Made by a program: the position numbers and the translations under genes. From Coffea arabica (Eukaryota; Streptophyta; Magnoliopsida; Gentianales; Rubiaceae), in NCBI RefSeq assembly GCF_036785885.1, contig NC_092323.1:20902501-20966500 (forward strand): a DNA stretch of 64,000 nt, read 5' to 3'. Below the pieces are notes generated by a model. That model had not been told where the DNA came from. It ran no database searches and was given only the letters and a program-made list of their open reading frames with translations. Each line of letters opens with the position of its first letter. Positions within the stretch are counted from its first letter, which is position 1. This document shows, one piece after another, positions 11,810-23,018 of this stretch.

Positions 11810-13032
11810 ATGATTGGTACGTCTATGCGTGGTTTCTTCGGCCGATGTAAATGTGGGAAAATGGATGACGATGATGATAGAAGAAGAGCCGACAAGGATG
11901 CTAAAAGAGGAATAAGTTAATCACAGTAACATGGGCTCAGTCATTATGACGAGCTTGGGTGTTTTTGTAAATAAGTATCTGACAGGGTATCGACCCCGTG
12001 CAATAATAAATACATACTCGAAAAAAATATAAATTTTGTATATAGCAATGAGTAGGGTCAAATCCACAGGGATGGGGGATAATTCGTTTCTTCTAGAGTC
12101 CGAGGTATGGGGGGTTTTAGAGAATATAAAATAACTAATTAACCAACTAATGAAACAACTAATGAAAATAACAGGAATTAATCAATAACCAATACGACTC
12201 TAGCCAAAGGTGCAACTTTTCAGACACGGTCCATTCAACTGATTATTGATGCAAAGACAATTCAATTACTCATTAATAGATTGGTTATAGTTGTCATACA
12301 CGCGATAAACAACTAGCCTTTCCTTACTTTTTCAATAGTCAAGGTACAACCATTAACTATTTCCCTAACCAAGAAATAACCCTAGGTACGACCATAGAAT
12401 TTAATTTCTCGATTGCAATAAGAATTAGAAAAGCCCAACCCTAACTAACAAACATGCTATGAGGGTTTGTTTAAATTAGATCATACGTTTCCTTAACATG
12501 AAACCAATCACGGTAGTCGCCACTGGTGTTAATTGATTAAACAATTATGGATTCAATCAATTAATTTGACGGTAGTTTACTAGGTTAATTCGAATATCGG
12601 GCCCTTGACATTCAAATAACATAACAATCATAAGAAGTTAAATCAGAAAACGTACAAATACCAATGAATAAAAGAAATAAGTAAAATAATTCGATCTCAC
12701 AGATGTTTGGAATCGAGTTCTCAAATTGACATTCGACTAGAAAAAGAGAATTTAGCTCCCTATCATGGAGAAGAAGAGAATGTTTCTCATTGTCTCTTGC
12801 AGCCTAAAAGAAGGAAAAGAATACGACTACTAGTCTGTCGGCCTCCTCTTTTCTTCCCTAAGAAATAGTAATCAAACGGGAGCCGGCCTTTTCTTTTCGT
12901 ATTTTCTAGTTTTCAAAATACATTGAACTTCCTCCCTAATCAGAAATAATGTCCAATACAAATAGGGAAGTTCCAATAGCTATAAAACTCGGAACTTGAC
13001 TTGGATTGGGAAACTGCCCAATATAAATCTCG
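11810..13032. repeat. 1.2-kb direct repeat, left copy
   Basis: Nearly identical in sequence and orientation to 26353-27574. Both copies begin with a 36-codon frame (plus strand, MIGTSM.GFF.RCKCGKMDDDD...) and contain the phrase 'tcgaccc.gtgcaataataaatacatactcgaaaaaaata'. The limits TGATTGG..CCAATATAA resemble LTR ends (TG..CA, here CA mutated). The repeat ends 5 bp from the stop codon of the Ulp1-like gene. Confidence 0.85.
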
Positions 13033-13152
13033 CCATTCATATTGGTGGCTCGGGAAGTGCAACACGAAGAATATGATCGAACCCCGGCACGCCTTTCAGC
13101 ACCACCGCCCTCATTGCTGCATTGCATTCGGAGAGGAACATGTTAACGGCTA

Positions 13153-15937
13153 TCTGACAGCCCCACCTCTCCCTAGGACGAACCCTAGGGTATCAGCGGA
13201 CTGCCGCTCAACTCTCGTCGGGGCTCAATCGATCAAAGAACTAACAACTCAAAATAACTGGTGAAATAACTTCAAAACAAAGCATACAAACCCTAATGGC
13301 ATATAAACGTTAAACCAACTTTCCAAACTTAAAATGGTAAGTTAAAAGTCACACTTACCACTCCATACTACAATTACATAACATAAGTCAAACATATGAA
13401 TTCAAACTTACAAAAGTCAAAAGTAAAGTCGTCTTAACAAAAGGGTTACAAGTTCAAGCAAAATAAAGATAAGAAAACACTCGACCGTTAGTCCATCCCC
13501 GATCTGTTAAGGAAAACAAAGGGAGTGGGGTGAGTTAAAACTCAGTGAGATTCCAAGTAAAGCAAGTAAACACATAACCAAATAAAGGCATAAAATAACC
13601 AAATAAATACCGCATAATATAGTGACCAATTTAATCACAGTTCAATTCAAACATACAGGTGGCTTCCAAAAGCCAAAACCCCTTGAGTTTGATCATACCA
13701 GGGTCCGTTGACTCTCCGTCAACGTTTGTATTTAAAGAATATACGATCCGTAGAACACCACTTTCTCCAATTTTCGTCCACCAATCAATCCCCTACCGGG
13801 CCCGCACTCCATAAACAGTAGTTAGGTAATACTCGAGTATACCAATTTCCAGTGTTCAGTAATCAGTCCCTAAGGTTTATCGGTCTTCTCGACCAAGCCC
13901 TTGCTGGCTCGATAGAACCGACTCACCTGAGGTTGGGTACCCAAACAGTAGCAGTAGTTGATGGGATATCGCCTAAACAACTCAATCACAGGCATTCATG
14001 GAGATATCACATCTCATAATAACAGTATATAGAGCTCCAGTGAAAACAAGAGAGATCGAGTGCGATAAAATACACACTCGCCCCCATTTTATCAAAACGG
14101 TGATCGGTTTTAACAGTAACAAATCAGGCATTTCAAATATTCAAGTATATCACATAACAAGTGGTAGCAGGTAGTGGAACACTCACCTGTCAAGCCAAGC
14201 AGTAGTTAAACGTCAAGTGTTTCGGTTACGACCACTTTCGTTTCCCACTCCTAGAGCAACGAATGAAAACCGTTAACAATTAGGTTCATTTCTCACTCAA
14301 TCGTAGGCTCATTAAGAGACCAAGTGAGTGGTTAAAGCCACACAATTCATTATGCAAATTTGGCCCAAAATGCAGTAAAAGTTCATGAGAAAACAAGTTC
14401 AATAAGTGCATGAAAGTTGGGCAAAAGAAAAGTTTCATTCTAGGTTAAATCGTTCTTCGCGCGTAAAACAGTCGCACCCGTGCAGTCTCGGTAAAATGGC
14501 TATATCTCACTGTAGGAAGGTCGGAATTAGGTACCGTCACCGGCGTTGGAAACTAGACTCAAAGGGCTTTCCAACGGTACTAATTACACACTCTAGTTCA
14601 TCTCCTAGTAGTACCAGTAGCTTGGACAAGTTGGCTGTTTTCCCAACCCTAGATCAGCCCTAACCGCAAGCAAAACTACATTGGTTCTCGGTGCTATCTT
14701 CATTTGTTTTAGTCCAAATTCACCCAAATCTGTCCTCAAATGCTCATATGTAGGGGGTCACATCACCTAGGACCATTGGAGTTCAAAATATAACATATCA
14801 ACATGAAATAAAAAATCATAGCAGCCTAGCATTCAAGAAAACCAAACCAGCCCACTATATAGACCAAAACCACTACCTTCCTTACTTAAATTTCATTCCA
14901 ATTCACCCATGAGTTTAACCATTCTCTAGCCAAGTTTCTTAGGCATGATTAAGGTGTAAATAAACCACAAAAATTAAGATGAAACTCCTTCTTCTCATGC
15001 CGGTCAGCCAAAAGGATGAAAATAGTTCACAATTTTCTCAATTCATCTAACCTTCATCCTCAAATGATTTTCATTTAAACCACATATCAAGTGTTAAATC
15101 TAACTCAAAAGAGGTTTAAAACATGTAAATACATCATAAACAACCATGAACAAAGGTTAGGCATTTCATCAAACACTTGATAGGCATACTAACAAGCTTA
15201 ACTACTACTTGTTTAATTCAAGGAATTAACCCCAAATCTCAACCAAAATAACGTATATTTCACCATGAAAATTTAACGTAGATGATATAACATCATAACC
15301 CCCAAATTTAAAGGTCATTTAGCTCTCTTACAAGTTGCTTAGGTCACCAAACAATCCACCAAGATGGAAGCTTCAAGCTTGGATCAACCACTAGGAATGA
15401 AGGGAAGTTTCTCAACCCACTCAAGATCTTTCACTTTTGATTTTTGCTCTTGATTTACTAAGGCTAGAAAGCAAGAAAAATAAAGTTCTCTCCTTCCTCT
15501 CTAAGCTTCAAGAAAGTCGGCCAACAAGAGGAAATAAAAGGGCCAAATTTGGTTTAAATTCTTTCTAATCCCTTGGTCAAATAAGATCCATGGCTAGGGT
15601 TTTGCCACTTGGCTCCATCCTTGTCGAATCCTTTCTTAATTTTTGACTAATGATACACTAACCTTTCCAAATGTACCAATACATATTTAACACCTCTAAT
15701 CCTACATGTAAAGTTCCAACCTCTAATAAAAGAACACTTGGTAAAATATAAATGGTAGAAAAATATAACTACGTCAAGAAAATTGTTTTAATTGAAGTAA
15801 GAGGAAATAAAATGTAATGTATAGAAATTGTTATAACACATAAAGAATATAATGTGAGGGCATATAATAAGTGATTTAAATCCTAGAGTAAAGCAAGTAA
15901 TTTGAGGAAATTGTGTTTTAAAGTGAGGGTTTTCACA
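13153..15937 (-). repeat. 3' LTR of the Tekay-type element
   Basis: 2785 bp, aligned end to end with 19491-22273. On plus it starts TCTGACAGCC (TG of the terminus mutated to TC) and ends TTTTCACA. Open frames inside it, such as 14406-14663, are non-coding. Confidence 0.93.
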
Positions 15938-15950
15938 CTCTCTCCCCCTT
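15938..15950 (-). other. polypurine tract of the Tekay-type element
   Basis: On the minus strand AAGGGGGAGAGAG lies immediately before the 3' LTR, the expected place for the plus-strand primer of reverse transcription. Confidence 0.85.
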
Positions 15951-15955
15951 AAAGA

Positions 15956-18530
15956 ATTTTGTTCTCGAAATTCTCACCTTGATTATTGAATAACTCAGGA
16001 TACTTGGTACGAATGTCTTCCTCCACTTCTCAGGTCGTTTCCTCTACCTCATGATTTCTCTACAAGACCTTTACCAAGGGTATTTGTTTAGTTCTCAATT
16101 CCTTCACCTTTCGATCTAAGATCTGCACAGGCCTTTCCTCGTAAGTTAAAGATTCATCAATGTCAATCTCCTCTGGCTTCAGTATGTGAGTAGGATCTGG
16201 ATGATACTTCTTCAACATAGAAATGTGAAACACATCGTGAATTCTGGATAGATTTGCTGGTAACTCCAACCGGTATGCCACTTTACCTACTCGTTGAAGG
16301 ATCTTGAAAGGTCCTACGTATTTCGGTTGAAATTTCTTTCCTTTTCCCGCCGTAAGACTTCGCAGTGGTGTAACCTTCAGGAATACCTTGTCTCCAACTT
16401 CAAACTCCAAGTCCTTTCGTCGATTATTAGCATAACTCTTTTTGTCGACTTTGAACTGTCTGAAGCCTCTGACGTATCACTTTCACCTTCTCGTACGCAT
16501 CCTCGATCTATGGTATGGCAGTTGGATCTAAAATCCTTCTTTCCCCTACTTCATCCCAGAATATCGGTGATCGACATTTCCTTCCGTAGAGAGCTTTATA
16601 CGGTGCCATTTGTATAGAAGAATGATAGCTGTTATTATATGCAAATTCGACTAAAGCCATGTATTGACCCCAACTTCCACCAAAATCCAAAATACATGTT
16701 CTCAACATGTCGTCAAGTGTTTGGATAGTTCTTTCTGACTGTCCATCAGTTTGAGGATGATAAGTAGTGCTAAAGTTCAACTTAGTTCCCAAGGCTCCTT
16801 GTAATTGTTGCCAGAAACGAGACACAAACCGTAGATTTCTATCAGAAATAATGCTTACAGGGATCCCATGTAATCTCACAATCTCATTCATGTACAATTG
16901 GGCTAATTTCTCCAAAGAGTATCTCATATTTATAGGTAAGAAATGAGCAGACTTGGTCAACCTGTCCACTATTACCCAAACGGCGTCATGACCTTTTTGG
17001 GTACGGAGTAACCCTGATACGAAATCCATAGTAATATGTTCCCATTTCCACTCAGCGATTTCCAGAGGTTGTAGAAGACCTGAGGGTTTCTAATGTTCAG
17101 CTTTCACTTGTTGGCACACTAAACATTTTTGGACAAACTGAGCAATTTCCTTTTTCATCTTATCCAACCAATACAGTCTCCTCAAATCTTGATACATTTT
17201 ACTACTTCCAGGATGTACTGTATACTTAGATCGATGCGCCTCTTCCAAAATGTCCCCTTTTATCCTTTCATCTTGCGGTACCACTATCCGTTCTCGAAAT
17301 TTCAAGACACTTTTCGGGACTCACAAGTCACAAATCTTGCGGTACCATCGAATCATTCTTTTGAGCTTCTTCAATTCGGTCTAACAAGTCAGATCTCACC
17401 TATTGCATAAAATCACCTTATGCTGGTCCAATCGTGGGTTCCATTCACTCACCTTCTCCAACAAATTCCATTCCTTAACCATTAATCTAGTCACTTGTAC
17501 CTTCCGCCTTAAAGCATCCGCTACCACATTAGCCTTCCCCGGGTGGTAGTTAATTGTACAGTCGTAATTCTCGAGAAATTCTACCCATCGACGTTGTCTC
17601 AAATTTAACTCCTTCTGAGAGAATAGATATTTCAAACTCTTATGATCGGTATACACCTCAAAAGTCACCCCATATAAGTAATGTATTCACTTCTTTAATG
17701 CAAAAATCACAGCTGCCAATTCTAAGTCATGAGTGGGGTAATTTCGCTCATGGATTTTTAGCTTCCTAGAGGCATAGGCAATTACACTCCCATTTTGCAT
17801 TAGAACACATCCCAAACCTTTCCTTGAGGCATCCGTATATACAGTGAAACTATCTTTTCCATTTGGTAAAGCTAAAATAGGTACCGACGTTAACCGTTTC
17901 TTTAACTCCCGAAAACTAGTTTCACACTTAGAGTTCTAGACAAATTGACCATGCTTTTTGGTCAGATCGGTTAAAGGACCGGCTAATTTGGAGAAATCTT
18001 TGATGAACCGTTGGTAATAACCAGCTAAACCTAGAAAACTATGGACCTCAGTTGGGGTTTTCGGTCGTTTCCACTCAGATACGGCCTCTACTTTCACTGG
18101 ATCCACGAAAATGCCATCTTTAGATATTACGTACCCTAAAAAAGAAATTTGCTCCAACCAAAACTCGCACTTGCTAAACTTGGCATATAACTGATGTTCT
18201 CTTAAAGTCTGCAATACTATTTTCAAATATTGTTCGTGATCCTCTCGAGTCTTAGAATACCCCAAAATATCATCGATATTGATCGAAGTAAGATTTAAAT
18301 ACTCGATGCATCAAATCCATAAATGCGGCAGGAGCATTCGTTAAACCAAAAGGCATCACTGCAAATTCAAAATGATCATATCTAGAATTAAAGGCAATTT
18401 TCGGTATATCCTCTTGCCTAATTCGTAACTGGTAATAACCTTGTCTCAAGTCCAACTTAGAGAAAACTACTGCTCCTTGCAGCTGGTCAAACAACTCGTT
18501 AATGTGTGGCAAAGGATACCTATTTTTCAC
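15956..18530 (-). pseudogene. gypsy pol remnant: RT, RNase H, integrase, chromodomain-like end
   Basis: Reading from 18530 down: RT from [16 protein letters not shown] with [10 protein letters not shown] and [13 protein letters not shown]/thumb [10 protein letters not shown] and [10 protein letters not shown] (to 17939); RNase [13 protein letters not shown] (17668-17396); zinc-binding HPGSSKMYQDLRR..YW..C..CQ (17305-17093); integrase core IVDRLTKSAHFLP, HGIPVSIISDR, TYHPQTDGQSERT (17029-16508); and the conserved tail YVGPFKILQRVGKVAYRLELP..HDVFHISMLKKY, leading into a chromodomain-like segment. In-frame stops interrupt it at 17936-17938, 17687-17689, 17090-17092, 16508-16510, 16058-16060 and 16028-16030, and a frameshift lies near 16440. 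The N-terminal part of RT is missing. It belongs to the Tekay/Del clade by layout. Confidence 0.9.
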
Positions 18531-18630
18531 CGTAACATCTATTTCTTATTAAAAGTCAAATAAGAAATGGAATTGGAGTTACGATAAGCGAGTGAAAATG
18601 CAAAACAGTTAAAGCCAAATGTCGAAATAG

Positions 18631-18725
18631 AGTCAAGGTCAAGGTCAAAGTCAACAGTCAAAGGTCAAAGATCAAAGGTCAACAGTCAAAAGTCAAAAGT
18701 CAAAGATCAAGGTCAACAGTCAAAG
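18631..18725 (-). repeat. tandem TTGACC/TTGACT (W-box-like) array
   Basis: About 95 bp made of variants of GGTCAA / AGTCAA on plus, i.e. TTGACC / TTGACT repeated a dozen or so times on minus. TTGAC(C/T) is the core of the W-box bound by WRKY factors. It lies between the RT start and the 5' ORF, where gag-protease would normally be. Confidence 0.6.
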
Positions 18726-18947
18726 CATTATATATTAACAGGCTCATAACAGTCATTTACAAGGTAACAAAACCAAAAGTAGCAAGTACGAGTCTCAAAA
18801 GTATAGATATAGTCGTACAATTATATCAAGCAAAAACCTAGTGCGAGCAGTCAAAAGGAAGCTGTACAACCACCACGTCACTACCTCCCCTATCCTTTCT
18901 ATATACGGTGATCAAATCATCCAAAATAGTAGCCTAGAAGCAAAAGT

Positions 18948-19382
18948 TTAGTCTGTCGTAAGACTAGTTGACCCATCAGACTGGGCGAGTTCATCTCCGA
19001 CCTCGCCTCCTATAAAAGAAGCCTCATCGCTCTCATCCCCAAGTAAATCATCACAAATGTGTAAAATCGATTCAGCTCTAACCCTCGCTTTCCTGGCTTT
19101 CTTAACCATGCGCTCCTGCGCTTCTCCAAGTTGGTTCACTTCGGCTTCAAGCCTAGCATTGTCCTTTGCTAACTCCTTCCTTTCCTCTACCACGGCCAAA
19201 ACGACTGTATTGGGATAAGCATAGGTATGGCGGCACTCGCAACGCCGATGGCGATTAGCCGGACTCCAACGTACAGTGGCCCCTCTTGGCCGGATCTGAT
19301 ACTTAATCATCGGGAGTACTCCACGAGGCTGCTCACCAACTGGACTATCACTAGGGCCACTATGTCCGCCCATCCTACACAA
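18948..19382 (-). CDS. unrecognised 5' ORF of the Tekay-type element (144 aa)
   Basis: The first ORF after the PBS, preserved at 144 codons although pol is full of stops. It shows a Cys/His-rich patch HRRCECRHTYAY (about residues 45-56) followed by a Glu/Lys/Leu-rich helix (VVEERKELAKDNARLEAEVN) predicted by eye to be a coiled coil, and an acidic, Ser/Thr-rich end. It is not a standard gag: no CCHC knuckle is visible. It might be a transduced or lineage-specific ORF, or the start of a deleted gag. Function unknown. Confidence 0.4.
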   Translation of the reverse strand: MCRMGGHSGPSDSPVGEQPRGVLPMIKYQIRPRGATVRWSPANRHRRCECRHTYAYPNTVVLAVVEERKELAKDNARLEAEVNQLGEAQERMVKKARKARVRAESILHICDDLLGDESDEASFIGGEVGDELAQSDGSTSLTTD

Positions 19383-19470
19383 AAGTGTAGATAAACTTAA
19401 GTACTCTTAAGGGAAATAATCAAAGATAATCCTCAAGTCAGAAATTTCTAACTCGCCCAGGCTAATTCAA

Positions 19471-19488
19471 ACCTAGACTCTGATACCA
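19471..19488 (-). other. primer binding site (initiator tRNA-Met)
   Basis: The minus strand reads TGGTATCAGAGTCTAGGT two bases inside the 5' LTR. It matches the usual plant TGGTATCAGAGC PBS for its first eleven bases. Confidence 0.88.
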
Positions 19489-19490
19489 AC

Positions 19491-22273
19491 TGTGACAGCC
19501 CAACATCTCCCTAGGGCGAACCCTAGGGTATCAGCGGATTGCCTGCCTAGCTCTCGTCGGGGCTCAGTCAATCAAAGAACTAACAACTCAAAATAACTGG
19601 TGAAATAACTTCAAAACAAAGCGTACAAACCCTAATGGCATATAAACGTCAAGCCAACTTCCCAAACTTAAAATGGTAAGTTAAAAGTCACACTTACCAC
19701 TCCATACTACAATTACATAACATAAGTCGAACTTATGAATTCAACCTTACAAAAGTCAAAAGTAAAGTCGTCTTAACAAAAGGGTTACAAGTTCAAGCAA
19801 AATAAAGCTAAGAAACCGCTCGACCGTTAGTCCATCCCCGATCTGTTAAGGAAAACAAAAGGAGTGGGGTGAGTTAAAGCTCAGTGAGATTCCAAGTAAA
19901 ACAAGTAAACACATAACCAAATAAAGGCATAAAATAACCAAATAAATACCGCATAATACAATGACCAATTTAATCACAGTTCAATTCAAGCATACAGGTG
20001 GGTTCCAAAAGCTAAAATCCCTTGAGCTTGATCATACCAAGGTCCGTTGACTCTCCATCAACGTTTGCATTTAAAGAATATACAGTCCATAGAACACCAC
20101 TTTCTCCAATCTCCGTCCACCAATCAACCCCCTACCGGGCCCGCACTCCATAAACAGTAGTTAGGTAATACTCGAGTATGCCAGTTTCCAGTATTCAGTA
20201 ATCGGTCCCTAAGGTTTATCGGTCTTCTCGACCAAACCCTTGCTGGCTCGATAGAACTGACTCACCTGAGGTTGTGTACCCAAACAGTAGCAGTAGTTGA
20301 TGGGATATCGCCCAAACAACTCAATCACAGGCATTCATGGAGATATCACATCTCATAATAACAATATATTGAGCTCCAGTGAAAACAATGGAGATCGAGT
20401 GCGATAAAGTACACACTCGCCCCTATTTTATCAAAACAGTGATCGATTTTAACAGTAACAAATCAGGCATTTCAAGTATCCAACTATATCACATAACAAG
20501 TGGTAGCAAGTAGTGGAACACTCACCTGTCAAGCCAAGCAGTAGTTAAACGTCAAGTGTCTCAGTTACGACCACCTTGGTTTCCCACTCCTAGGGCAACG
20601 AGTGAAAATCGTTAACAATTAGGTTCATTTCTCACTCAATCGTAGGCTCATTTAGAGACCAAGTGAGTGGTTAAAACCACACAATTCATCATGCAAATTT
20701 GGCCCAAAATGCAGTAAAAGTTCATGAGAAAACAAGTTCAATAAGTGCATGAAAGTTGGGCAAAAGAAAAGTTTCATTCTAGGTTAAATCGTTCTTCGCG
20801 CGTAAAACAGTCACGCCCGCGCAGTCTCAGTAAAACGACTATATCTCACTGTAGGAATGTCAAAATTAAGTGCCGTCAGTGGCGTTGGAAACTAGACTCA
20901 AAGGACTTTCCAACGGTACCAATTACACACTCTAGTTCATCTCCTAGTAGTACCAGTAGTTCAAACAATTGCTGTTTTTCCAACCCTAGATTAGCCCTAA
21001 CCACAAGCAAAACTACATTGGTTCTTGCTACTATTTTCATTTGTTTTAGTCCAAATTCACCCAAATCTGTTCTCAAATGCTCATATACAGGGGGTCACAT
21101 CACCTAGGACCATTGGAGTTCAAAATATAACACATCAACATGAAATAAATAACCATAGCAGCCTAGCATTCAAGAAAACCAAACCAGTCCACTATATAGA
21201 CCAAAACCACTACCTTCCTCACTCAAATTTCATTCCAATTCACACATGAGTTTAACCATTCTCTAGCCAAGTTTCTTAGACATGATTAAGGTGTAAATAA
21301 ATCACAAAAATCAAGATGAAACCCCTTCTTCTCATGCCGGTCAGCCAAGGGGATGAAAACAGTCCACAATTTTCTCTATTCATCCAACATTCATCCTCAA
21401 ATGATTTTCATTTAAATCACATATCAAGTGTTAAATCTAACTCAAAAGAGGTTTAAAACATGTAAATACATCATAAACAACCATGAACAAAGCTTAGACA
21501 TTTCATCAAACACTTGGTAGGCATACTAACAAGCTTAACTACTACTTGTTTAATTCAAGGAATTAACCCCAAATCTCAACCAAAACAACTTGTATTTCAC
21601 CATGAAAACTTAAAATAGATAATATAACATCATAACCCTCAAATTTAAAGGTCATTTAGCTCTCTTACAAGTTGCTTAGGTCACCAAACAATCCACCAAG
21701 ATGGAAGCTTCAAGCTTGGATCAACCACTAGGAATGAAGGGAAGTTTCTCAACCCACTTAAGATCTTTCTCTTTTGATTTTTGCTCTTGATTTACTAAGG
21801 TTAGAAAACAAGAAAAATGAAGTTCTCTCATTCCTCTCTAAGCTTCAAGAAAGTCGGCCAACAAGAGGAAATAAAAGGGCCAAATTTGGTTTAAATTCTT
21901 TCTAATCCCTTGGTCAAACAAGATCCATGGCTAGGGTTTTGCCACTTGACTCCATCCTTGTCCAATCCTTTCTTAATCTTTGACTAATGATACACTAACC
22001 TTTCCAAATGTACCAATACATATTTAACACCTCTAATCCTACACGTAAAGTTTCACCCTCTAATAAAAGAACACTTGGTAAAATATAAATGGTAGAAAAA
22101 TATAACTATCTCAAGAAAATTGTTTTAATTGAAGTAAGAGGAAATAAAATGTAATGTATAGAAATTGTTATAACACATAAGAAATATAATGTGAGGGCAT
22201 ATAATAAGTGATTTAAATCCTAGGGTAAAGCAAGTAATTTGGGAAATTTGTGTTTTAAATGAGGGTTCTTACA
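19491..22273 (-). repeat. 5' LTR of the Tekay-type element
   Basis: 2783 bp. On plus TGTGACAGCC..GGTTCTTACA, giving intact TG..CA termini when read on minus. Its promoter would drive the minus-strand interior. Same content as 13153-15937. Confidence 0.93.
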
Positions 22274-22390
22274 GGCTATCTTGAATCGTTCCTGGCTTGA
22301 CATCAACTGTAGTGACATAAATAGTGCGTTATGTTTTGAAAGGCAGCGGATGAGACATTTGTATAAGGCGCAGTTATTGTTGTGTCAAAC

Positions 22391-23018
22391 CTCAAGATTC
22401 AATCCCGGGCGAAGCTCATTAATGTGCTCTATGAACTTCATGACGTATAGTCCGCAGTCAAGCCTGAAACAAAGTAAGCAATGGGTTAGGGAGGTTGGAT
22501 TGGACAACCATATGAAGTGTAAGATTAGAGTCGTAACGTGTTGATTTGACGAGGACACCACGTTGCCCTTTCAATGGGAAACTGCCATACGTTCTGCTTG
22601 TACCGTGGTCCAAAATCGAACAACAGAGCCTCATGAATTCTGCGCAGCTACATGGAGTGAAAGCAAGAAAAAAAAGATTACGATCTTATTTGCTGGCTTA
22701 TAAGTAAACATATGTACAGATTACATTAGTTGGGGTGGGCTGGAGAAAGGGCAAAGGTAGGACTTATGATGTCTGACTAAACTAGGCCCGTATCTGATGG
22801 CTTGAAAGCGAAGAGGTACATCTTAATGTCAAACAATACTATGTTGAGATGGGTGAGTGGATGAATGCTGATAAACTGACCACTAATCTTGTAATTGCCT
22901 CACGGCCAGCATTTTGTTCTTCATCAGGCAAACTGTCGTATATAAGTACTTTGTCCTCGGTCATGTCTACGATGCAGAGGAACCAGTGCTCATATCGATG
23001 GTTCATTGGGACACAAAT
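22391..23018 (-). other. catalytic core exons of the Ulp1-like protease
   Basis: Subfeature of the Ulp1-like gene. Exon from 23018 (preceded by TTGCAG) reads ICVPMNHRYEHWFLCIVDM..DKVLIYDSLP: His of HW and Asp of YDS are the expected C48 triad members. Exon 22463-22391 (preceded by TTTCAG, followed by GT) reads LDCGLYVMKFIEHINELRPG: Cys of DCG is the nucleophile. All three triad residues are therefore present, although the reading frame between the two exons is disturbed. Confidence 0.8.

Larger units (their letters stand above)
13153..22273 (-). mobile_element. Tekay/Del-type Ty3/gypsy chromovirus, gag-less
   Basis: A complete minus-strand insertion of 9121 bp with 5-bp duplication GGCTA (13148-13152 and 22274-22278). 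Two LTRs of about 2.78 kb face the same way. A PBS matching initiator tRNA-Met lies beside the 5' LTR (19491-22273) and a polypurine tract beside the 3' LTR (13153-15937). The interior is only 3.55 kb. It keeps RT, RNase H, integrase and a chromodomain-like tail, but no gag or protease is found. The LTRs differ at many positions, so the insertion is not recent. Confidence 0.93.

Noticed and set aside
13153..15937. Open frames within the gypsy LTRs such as 14406-14663 and 20745-21107
   Set aside because: They lie in homologous positions of both LTRs and are not part of any retrotransposon protein.
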